Shown: piece after piece, positions 55,272 to 64,000 of the stretch
How positions within the stretch are numbered: position 1 is the first letter of the stretch
Layout of the letters: every line of letters starts with the position of its first letter
Assembly (NCBI GenBank): GCA_951799445.1
Contig: OX637289.1
Location: 5,051,321-5,115,320 of the forward strand
Length of the DNA stretch: 64,000 nucleotides
From: Pseudisothecium myosuroides
Taxonomy: Eukaryota; Streptophyta; Bryopsida; Hypnales; Lembophyllaceae
Direction of reading: 5' to 3'
The notes under the pieces: model-generated
Database searches by the model: none
What the model was told of the DNA's origin: nothing
Seen by the model: only the letters and a program-made list of their open reading frames with translations
Made by a program: the position numbers and the translations under genes

Positions 55272-56610
55272 TGTGCCTGGGATCACGGCTTAGGGAGTGG
55301 ACGAGAGTGTGCTTCTTGTATGTGTGTAGGCTATCTTGTAATGAAGTTCTCACTCCTTAAGCTCAGACCACCTGGTTGGAAGTTTTGATCTGCAGTCCAT
55401 AGATTCTCTTGCTGAGTGCGTACACACACCATAAAGCACCCATTTAAGAGCTGAAAATTAATTCTAAGAGGTTAAACTTCTTGAAAAAAAATTCAGTATA
55501 CTTTCCATGAAAGACATATGGAATTGGCAACTAACCCAAGTCGTTTCATGTTTTTTGGAGCTTCTTAGAATTAGTTATGAATTTTTCAAGTTGGAATACT
55601 ATGGTCTCAAAAAGCGTCCACCCCCTGAATTGTATTCTATTTGTATATTGCCGAAGTACAATGAGAGAGCAAAATGTACCTCTTATGTTAGAGGATGCTT
55701 TTAGAGCCCAAGTGCTTTATGGAGCTCCTAACTTACCATTGCTTTTTGACAATATCTAAACTTATTTTAACTAGTTTTCTCAGGCCAAGGGATTATTTTG
55801 GGTGGAGGAGCAACCCTCAAGCACTCCAAAGTCCATATTCTAAATGATGAACAAAAGTGCTTGGTCCAAACAATTTCTTATTCATCCAAACTAATTCTTA
55901 AATCTTTAAGAACCAACCATTTGTTCTGACCAAGTTAATGAAATTGCTGAAATCAATGTATTTCTTACAAAGATGCAAGCAATTATGTAAAGTTCAAAAA
56001 AGGGTTCAGACTTTAAAAGGTTAAGGGAGATTAGGTCTCAATAATCTGTACAAAGCTCGAGTGCAGCCTACAAGTGACGAAGTGCACATTCGGGGTGATC
56101 TTCCATCCAAATAACTTCTCATCATTCATCCCAAACTCTGCTTGAATTCTCAAAGAAAACCTTCCTTTATAAACCACTTTCATGAAATGGAGGTAAGTAA
56201 TGCATTTGTACCGAGATATAAGAAGAGAAGTGCAGAAATTCAAACATAAATTTGGGCGAAAACAATTAGGAACAGTCCTGGGACAGGGAGATAGAAACAA
56301 TCAATTCATAAAACCCAAAACCATCACTAAACATAAGCAAGCAGCATTCTAAGAATTAAGGATGCCTTAATGAACATCATTCTCAAATCATCAGGCGATA
56401 TCTGGCTAAAGGCTCTCTCAACATGATCTGTGTCGAGCATGATTCCACACCCCTTAGTGCACAGTTTGTAAGCCTTGCAAGCTCCTGTTGAGTATATCTA
56501 TTGATCTTCACTGCAAAAAGTAAAGCCCTGATCGCCACGTCGATCTGCTCTACAATTTCCTACTAAATTCCTACTGAGACAAAAAAACAGGATCTCAGAA
56601 ACATCAAGAC
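55272..56610. other. Intergenic, 3' flank of Sec61 beta
   Basis: No gene was recognised. The part adjacent to 56611 should include the 3' UTR of the Sec61 beta gene (minus strand). Confidence 0.4.
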
Positions 56611-56961
56611 CTAGGCCTGCTTGGTTCGGTAGCCGTACAGCTTCCCGACCACATGGAGGCAGGTCACAAACCCGATGAACATGAGGCTCATGACGAGCAC
56701 AACAGTAGGGGTGATTTTCAGACCGGGGGCGTCATCGGTGTAGAACCGCAACATATTGTTGCTGTTTCCACTCCTGAACGTGCCGCTGCCACTTCCACCG
56801 CCACTACCGGTCGACGTGGTGCGTCTCCTCCTCAGCCCTGCACCCCCGGTTCCCTTGGGAGGAGCTCCGGAAGATGCTGATCTCGGCAATGCCCCACCCG
56901 GAGCCGCTCCCCTCGCCGAGGAGGCCGTGGTCGACGCCTGACTCTGCGACCCCTTCGCCAT
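56611..56961 (-). CDS. SEC61B: Protein transport protein Sec61 subunit beta
   Basis: Tail-anchored subunit of the Sec61 translocon in the endoplasmic reticulum membrane, which assists co-translational import. One exon, 116 residues. A low-complexity, Ala/Gly/Ser-rich cytosolic N-terminus is followed by the conserved [10 protein letters not shown] block, [20 protein letters not shown] and a single C-terminal membrane segment ([20 protein letters not shown]). The length is slightly above the plant norm of about 80-110 because of the N-terminus. Codons are GC-rich compared with the surroundings, as is common in highly expressed housekeeping genes. Confidence 0.94.
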   Translation of the reverse strand: MAKGSQSQASTTASSARGAAPGGALPRSASSGAPPKGTGGAGLRRRRTTSTGSGGGSGSGTFRSGNSNNMLRFYTDDAPGLKITPTVVLVMSLMFIGFVTCLHVVGKLYGYRTKQA

Positions 56962-57790
56962 CGCTACTCTCTTCGTTCACTTAAAACCTTCGAATCTCTG
57001 AACAAAATGCAGAAAAAACCATCAAATAAGCATCAAATAAGCCTCAGACCTCAAACCATTGCAGGATCGGATACTGGAAAGAAGGCGCACACCCTAATCG
57101 ACCACATAAAACACCATAGAAACCACCAAAGAAACCACCAAAAAGCACGAAAAAGGTCTCGAAAGAAGCGCAATGGAAGGAGGATTGGAATGCGAGAATC
57201 GAAAACGAAGCGGCATCGAACCTTGATAGATGAAGCGGAATCGCAAGCAGACCTGAACCCTGAAATGTCTGTGAGGGTTTGCAGAGTTCAAGACGGACAC
57301 TAGAGTTGACTGCTCATTGAAGAAGACGCGTTATTAGGGCCCCGATGTTGGACATAGAAACCCATACCCCCTGTGACGTCAAAAGAGTCTATAGCCGCGG
57401 TCTGGGAACCAATGGGTACTGGATCTGCGATTTACAGCCTGTTGGACTCGCATCCTATTTCCGTGGGGTGTCCATAAAAGGCAACTAATCCTTTCTTCTG
57501 ATCCTTTCTCTGGGGATGTTTAATCCCTCAAAATTATTTTCTTTGAACGACAGGAGGAAGACAAATGCAACTTGCACCTCGTGTAGGTCGTTTTATATAT
57601 TTTGGACTTTCATGGGATTAGTTGTGAATTTTCAAAGTCTATATCGTGCAAGGTTAGCGCTTATTTGTGTTGGTAAAGGGGGCAAAATCACTCATCACTT
57701 GTCCTTGAATGACTCTCAAGAGACTAAAAACAAAATCCAAGCACGTAATGCAGTAGAACCTCCCTAACCCGTTCCTCTCACAATCGATAA
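56962..57790. other. 5' flank of Sec61 beta
   Basis: Probable promoter and leader of the Sec61 beta gene, including an A/G-rich tract near 57110-57250. The sequence GCAGTAGAACCTCCCTAACC near 57740 forms an inverted pair with 58015-58040 across the repeat that follows. Confidence 0.4.
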
Positions 57791-57990
57791 ACCTCTCTAA
57801 ACTAATGTTGTTAGACCAGTCCCGGACTTGTTCCCAACACAAAGGTTATAACTAAAAATGACCCTCCATAAACAAATAAACATCTCTAAGCTAATGTTGT
57901 TAGACCAGTCCTGGACTTGTTCCCAGTACAAAGGTTATAACTAAAAATGACCCTCCATAAACAAATAAACATCTCTAAGCTAATCTTGTC
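57791..57990. repeat. Tandem repeat, 89-bp period, 2.2 copies
   Basis: Units contain TCTCTAA(G/A)CTAATGTTGTTAG, CCAGTCC(C/T)GGACTTGTTCCC and AAAAATGACCCTCCATAAAC. Copies start near 57793, 57882 and 57971. The block is bounded by inverted TAGAACCTC(C/T)CTAA words at about 57745 and 58030, suggesting an inverted-repeat element with an internal duplication. Confidence 0.8.
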
Positions 57991-58289
57991 AGACGGGCAG
58001 ACGGCCCGGACCTATTGGTTTAGAGAGGTTCTATTGTAGTGAATACATATATAGTTTCATAATATATTCATTTTCTATATTTTAATAATATATTTTACGA
58101 AACCAAAATTTTATTGATGGCAATATTTTCAAACACATCAATAATCATTTTAGCAATATTAATAACAAATATTATAGGAACAATTTTTTCAGAGTAGGGA
58201 CAATTTTAGGACACCCAACATCACTTGGTCTTCCTATGGTAGGACCACCCAATCCCAACCAAGGATCCATATTCAAATTATAGGCTGTA

Positions 58290-58720
58290 GTTATTTCCAA
58301 CCAAGGCTGGAACAAATTTCCAACCGAAGCTTGGAATGTGTTTTTCTCCTTTTCAAGGTTGAGACTAGTAAGGTCATGACACATATCCCAAAATAATGAG
58401 CAGGAAAGTAGTTCTTGAATGATTGGTATTGGAAGAGTTTAGACATTGGCTATAAAACATATGTCCAAACGGAGCTTGGAATGTGGAAAGTAGTTCTTGA
58501 ATGATCGGAATTGGAAGAGTTTAGACATTGGCTATAGAACAGATTTCAAAACAAAGCTTGGAATGTATTCGGTTTCTCCTTTTCAAGGTTGGTACTAGTA
58601 AGGTCATGGCACATGTCATAACCAAGAAAGTAATGAGCAAGAAAGTGGGAAGTAATGAGTGGGAAAGTGGTTCTTGAATGATCGGAATTGGAAAAATCTA
58701 GACATTGGCTATGGGTGCTA
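58290..58720. repeat. Interleaved direct repeats
   Basis: GTTCTTGAATGAT(T/C)GG(T/A)ATTGG and TTTAGACATTGGCTATA recur at about 58412, 58493 and 58670. AAGCTTGGAATGT and TTTTCAAGGTTG(A/G)(G/T)ACTAGTA recur at about 58328 and 58555. No gene was seen. Confidence 0.7.
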
Positions 58721-59003
58721 TGTACATTTTGGCTCCCAAAATTCATAGTAATTTCAATTCAAGGAATAAAATTATCAAAAAAATTGCAATTGTGATTTCT
58801 ATCTTTCTACATGGCAAAAAAATTTACATTGCCTTATACTGCTCCAGAACATGCGCAAAATCACTTATTAATGGCTCTACTATACTTCGGTTCTTCGGTT
58901 CTTGAGAGCCTCATCTGCTGATATTCACGTAACAATGGCATCCTGGGGAGCATCGATATCTCTTTAATCCTATGAACTCAAAGGGGACAAAAAATTGGCT
59001 ACT

Positions 59004-59158
59004 GAATGATCTACCAAATCTTTTTCACATATAAAATGGACAACATTCATCAAGTTTTTTGTATACAATTCTGTTCGGAATGATCGAACAAATCTTTTTT
59101 ACATATAAAATGGACAACATTCATCAAGTTTTTTGTGTACAATTCTGTTCGGAATGAT
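59004..59158. repeat. Tandem duplication, 74-bp units
   Basis: Two nearly identical units start at 59004 and 59078, with the first bases of a third at 59152. Shared words are CATATAAAATGGACAACATT and CAATTCTGTTCGGAATGAT. Confidence 0.9.
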
Positions 59159-60270
59159 ATGTGACCTTCAAACCGTATGATTGTTCATTCGTCTCTCTTA
59201 CCTTATTTGTGACCCAGAAATTTCAAACACCCAGTAAGCACAAGTTTTGGTGTAGTCTGACAAAGCAGTGCTCCCGATTATGTCAACCAGGCCTCAAATC
59301 AGGGTAAACTTGTTCGCCACTGGCAAATCAACACAAACCATGAAATTCCAATTGTATAAAGAAGGGGTCACTAATAGTGTAATAGCATTATACAAGTGCA
59401 AGCCAAAGATACAAGTGACATTCATTTCGGACACAAATGCTATCTTTTACACGCGGGCTTCATGGCACAATAGAATGCAGTCTACATCCCTTTGCTGATG
59501 CAGATACGCAGAGGCAGAAAACCTGTGACCGAGACGATATTGGCAGAAAACACTAGGCACCTGAACTAACAGAAGAGCAATGACAAGCATCAAAATTTAT
59601 TTCCCTCCTTGAAGTTCACATGTTCAGACAAGGATTCGTAAACGTCTGTAGTGCAACTAATGAGCAAACAACAACGTAAAACTGTGATCGCTCCAAAAAA
59701 GTCGGAGCTTATAAACTCACAAGCCGATCGATATAAGATACTACTCACGATGTCAGTTCTGAACGGCCTTGAATGAGCTCCCTACTTTCCATGCCCCTTC
59801 GCCTGTCTCAAGTCCTTTTGATGTCTTGCCTGCCTGCGAGCAAATCATCATACTGTTGACAAGAGACACTGCAAGCAATTAATCCTTAACTGGCAGAGGA
59901 GCTTCTCTGATGTACGAATGGGCGTTTCTAACCAGGTCAGTCTCCATCTGTTCCACGAAATCTTGGTTCGTCCTGTTGCATATTCATCACGTGGGCGCCA
60001 TAACTGTTCACCAGGGTACAAATCGTGATTCAGTTGGGAGAGCGACAACGAAAACGCACATGAAGTAGCACTGGACAAATTCAAGCGGCCTGAAGTTCGA
60101 CAGACAAAACATGATCTGAACGTAAGAGAGAAGAAAGGCGTACCCAATTGGAAAACCAAGCGCTGGAATAAGTGTCATTCAAGAGTCCTCTGGTATGTTG
60201 AGGGCTATCTTGAGAATATCCGTGCACGGCAGTTGAAGTTCTCTATGGTGATCAATCACCGACTAGTTCA
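59159..60270 (-). other. 3' flank of SMG8
   Basis: The DNA next to 60270 is probably the 3' UTR of the minus-strand SMG8 gene. Frames here (for example 59848-60159) have no recognised domain. Confidence 0.45.
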
Positions 60271-63200
60271 CTACCATGCCAGAGTTTCCACAGCTCCTGG
60301 TACCTTCGCATGCAAACGCAGCGCAGTGCCTTTCACAAGCCAAGCTGAACGTTCAGGAGCATCCTTCTGATAGCTCAGAGGTCGAAGGTTACCATTCTTC
60401 TCAACGGTGTGGTAAACAAACGGTAACCGAAGCACAAGAAAGCTGTCAGGTGGTAACACAATTTCTGTGGCACCAGAAACATTGATACCCTCCTGTTTGG
60501 CTCCCTGCTGTAAATGCCCCTGCTGCTTTGGTGTGCCTGATGAGGAGAGATCCTGATGTATAGGCAGCCATGATACAGAAAATCTTTAGCAGATAAAATG
60601 CCAACGAACAAAGACAGGCCAGCCAAGCACTCAATAAAAAACTTGCTAGGAAGTTAATCGAATTCAGACTTAAGAAATTCAATGCAAGGAGATAAAAACA
60701 CCTATGAGAAGTCAATTGGACACCAAAAGCTTTTCAACAAACTAAACTTGTATCAAGTTCGCGTGTTGTGATGTACCTCAAATTGAACCACAGCTTGAGT
60801 TGTGAGTGTCATCAAGGGGGTCGGAGGTGTGACCTGTTGCAATTCAGCAAGAATTAGGGATAATAGCCATGAAAATTTAAAAGACGCAGGACCGACCAGG
60901 TTGACATGATTGGATCCCACAACTTACTTTTCATTGAACAACTAAGAGAGCACAAATCTAGCACAGAAACAACACGGTAGCTGATTGGGTCCTAAGTTCT
61001 AAGAAGTGTACCAAAAAAATTCGTTGAAGCTGCGATACACAGCCCGCATAGACCATGTCCTCCCGTTTTTCCTCCCGGCCAGCTGAAGCCTCACAATGAG
61101 GGCAATGCATGTAAATGGGTAGATCCATCCCTAGTAGCAAATGCCCCTCTCCAGAACCTTTTACTGTTCTCATTACCTCCGATCCTTCTCTTGTCTTCTT
61201 ATCAATTACAATACCATTTGGTGTTACAGGTTCATTCACAACAGATATCCTTGAGTCAAGTCTAGTTACTGTATCTAGCTCGGAAACCACATGACTAAGA
61301 CTAGACTGAGGATAAGATAGTCCTAGACTCTGAACATAATTAGCAGAGAGAAAAAAGCGATGTCCATGAGGACATTCATGCTCAAACCCGACATAAACAT
61401 TAAAACGTTGTACGCTTGAAGTATTGGCACTGTCAGCAAAGGGTGCATCATGGGCAGGTTCTTTGTCTTCTTTGTCTGCATCAATTTTCAATGATGCCAT
61501 ACCATGCCCCACTACTATATTCTTCAAGGAGTCATTCCTCGCTCCTGAGCGAATCTCCTCAACACCATTGGATCTGTCCATAACACTTGACGGCCTTGCA
61601 GCTTTCAAGGGTGTCGTCTTCGTTTTCTGTGGCAAAGGAGGGAAAGCAGAGTCGCCACCATAATTGACATTTGATGAAGAACTCATGCTCACCGTAGATT
61701 TGTCCATTCTGGAAGTGGAGGTTCTGCTAGTGACCCTGCTGTTCTCCCCAACTGATCCCTTCTCTGCTACTTTGCTGTAAAAACTTTGCTCTACTTGAGG
61801 TCCCTGTTTAGGGTCAATTGAACCATTCTGAGAGCCGGAGAACGTATAATTAGCACGATCGGGCTCTATTTCTGCTTTATGAGACTCCAGGATGACGTCG
61901 GCATTTGCTGGCAGGGCACCTGCTGCGAAATTGTTTTCATATAGTACCACAATATCCCACAAGGACAGATATTTTTGTTCGGGAATAAATCCTATTTGCA
62001 TCAAGCCGCTACCAGGTTGATAATACCGTGCACTACCTAAACGGACAAGACTCCAGGATGAGCCCCCCATATAATTGTCACTGCTACTAGGAGGCATGGA
62101 CAGGGAAGGTAACAAATCTTCACAATTAGGAAATCGAAAGAATGTCACATTTGCACTTCCATAGTCAAAGGGGTCCTTCCTTAACTTTCTGGAGCGACCA
62201 CAAGCACAAGCATGGAGAAACATCACACCACTCGAATGTGGCTTGGATACACCCCCTCCTGTCACATTGCATTCGCTGTCAAGTAGCATAGATCATGAAA
62301 AAAAGACATTGATTGCAATGAGGAATCAGAGGAAGGACAAAAAGTGGATGGGAGAGGAAAATCTGGTGGCCATTTCAGATACCTTAGTACTACATTACGG
62401 ACACTACACAGCTATGAAAAGTAGACGAGGTGATGAACACAAACCGCTTGAACAGTATTCAAATTTTTACCTTTTGTATGCCTCTTCTGCACTGTGGTTT
62501 GTGTCAATACTCCAGGGCCACAAGCGTCCAGTGAGGAATCCGAATGTTCAATTGCTACATCATGCACGAGATGTCTACAAGGTTTTCCAGTGAGGCTCAC
62601 AAAGTCACATAGCTGCCGTCCAGCATGCCAGATGGATTCACAACTCGCAGTCAATTTTCCAACATACGATGAGACGGCTGGTCCTCTGACCATACTCTGG
62701 AAAACAACCAGAGCTTTCTGAAGGTGAGCATTATGAACAATAGTAGGGTATGTGGACGGAAGGTCTTCCAAATAGACCTCAAGCGCCGTTGGAAGTGATC
62801 TCTTGCACCACGTCTTAGAAAATTTGTGATCAAGGTCAATCGCACTCTCCAGACTGGAAATGACTCCATCAAGAGAAGCTACCCGCTGTCGGGCCACTGT
62901 CGACGAATTTGATGTTCCTCCAGTGGAATTTGCGTGTGTCGCGCCTTGTGAGGATTGAGAGTACCTCCTCATGCTTTTGCGAGGAGAGCTTTCTTGGCTT
63001 TTCAGATTGTCGATTTTTTCAGGAGTTTCAGTTTCAATTTTCATAGTATCTCGGTTTTCCCACGCTGAAGTAAAGGCATCTGCAAGAATCTGGGAGGCAG
63101 AAAACCACGCACTTACCGCTGGTAGATCAGGGGGATTGTGCAGGGGTTTCGTGGCTCCACCTGCCCCTCCAGATGCGCTTGCAGCAGCTGCAGCTGCAGC

Positions 63201-64000
63201 AGCAGCAACCATACCAGCACCACCAGAACTGCCTGTCATTGCAACAAAAATAGCATGAAAGAAAGACAGCAGCACCGCGAGAATTTGCCTTTGAGCGAAA
63301 ACGGTCTACTATTACTCACTAGTCTTTAAAAAACATAGAGGTGGTAACCCATAGAACTGCAGATGGCAGTGCACTTACCATCACAGAGCTTCAGATCATG
63401 CACGGGAATGGGATGATATTCGTATGCATGTCTTAGTAACTTCTCGAATGGAATGAAATAATTGATTTAAAATATGTGTCCATCACATTCAACAGTAACT
63501 TTGCCAAAGGTGAAGACTAAGAATTAAAAGGCGTACCTGTTGCTGTACTGGCAATGGCCCCCCTCCCTCTTAATATTTCTGTATGCCTCAACAAAAAATC
63601 CTTAATCGCTTGAATGTCGTCCAGTACGGGCTCAGAAAGTCCTGCATTACACCAGAACAATATCCAAGGCTTTCAACGCAAGTTACTAAATACAAGTCTC
63701 ATGTATTAGCGAGAATCGATCATTATCTATTTGACTTGGAATAAGTAAAATTGTGATCTAAACAGAATAATTCAAAACTTGCCATATTCATAATCCAGAC
63801 TCAAGGTTAATAACTCAAGCAGAAACATCTCTTCGAGCTTGGACCCTCGACATAAGCCAGACAATATTTTCTGTACCCTAAAATGTTGACAAATAGACCG
63901 TGAAGACCAAAGTCTCTCAGGAGATGTACCTGCCAGGTTCAATGTTTGAGTAGAAGGTCCTCCCATATTCCTCAGGAAGTTGGCAAGCACATCTGAAATC
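60271..64000 (-). CDS. SMG8: SMG8, nonsense-mediated mRNA decay factor (5' end outside window)
   Basis: SMG8 acts with SMG9 to regulate the SMG1 kinase that phosphorylates UPF1. Visible exons: about 63992 (or the window edge)-63783, 63641-63537, 63232-62471, 62258-61012, 60833-60777, 60552-60271; phases agree throughout. Recognised blocks in order: ICQHFRVQKILSGLCRGSKL, LRHTEILRGRG, an Ala/Gly-rich run, IWHAGRQLCDFVSLTGKPC, HSSGVMFLHACACGRSRKLR, SSWSLVRLGSARYYQPGSGL, FEHECPHGHRFFLSA, PIYMHCPHC, VTPPTPL, EIVLPPDSFLVLRLPFVY and SAWLVKGTALRL. The cysteine/histidine motifs match the SMG8 family. A long low-complexity Ser/Thr segment lies in the big exon. The intron after 63783 starts with GC (ATG/GCAAGT). 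The N-terminal part is beyond the window. Confidence 0.92.

Overview
The window is nuclear DNA of a land plant. The evidence is eukaryotic gene structure (many short exons with GT-AG introns, plus one apparent GC-AG intron), plant-type gene families (plant-style ABCC transporter, plant F-box/JmjC gene, plant BTB/POZ genes), AT-rich intergenic DNA and many short inverted-repeat transposons. The exact lineage cannot be fixed from sequence alone. No bacterial, organellar or viral genes were recognised.

Layout. (1) 1-4935: left arm of a large inverted duplication carrying a BTB/POZ gene (3398-4768, +). (2) 4936-10782: gene-free DNA with several small DNA transposons. (3) 10783-17992 (-): a 13-exon ABCC (MRP-type) ABC transporter. 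(4) 18-32 kb: gene-poor, repeat-rich block with CACTA-type elements, TTAA-flanked elements, long foldbacks and a 1.4 kb palindrome built of about 172-bp repeats. (5) 33427-35488 (+): cytosolic-type ribulose-phosphate 3-epimerase with an apparent 5-nt microexon and a partly duplicated upstream region. (6) 36195-36641: truncated copy of a proteasome beta gene abutting the right arm of the inverted duplication (36645 to about 46690), which carries the second BTB/POZ gene (36791-38227, -). (7) 48635-52088 (-): F-box/JmjC gene with two lesions. (8) 52563-54228 (-): 20S proteasome beta subunit (PSMB4/PBG1 type). (9) 54694-55271: broken fragment of the ribosomal protein eS8 gene. (10) 56611-56961 (-): Sec61 beta. 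(11) 60271 to beyond 64000 (-): SMG8, a nonsense-mediated decay factor, with its 5' end outside the window.

The genes are ordinary cellular functions (transport, pentose phosphate pathway, proteasome, translocon, mRNA decay) and do not form one pathway. The most interesting material is in the repeats. Four or five non-autonomous elements are flanked by TTAA and most end in CCCCTAAAG-type termini, which is the terminus and target-site style of piggyBac transposons. The two arms of the inverted duplication act as natural filled/empty-site pairs that date and define several insertions. One TTAA element sits inside a perfectly palindromic CACTA-type MITE.
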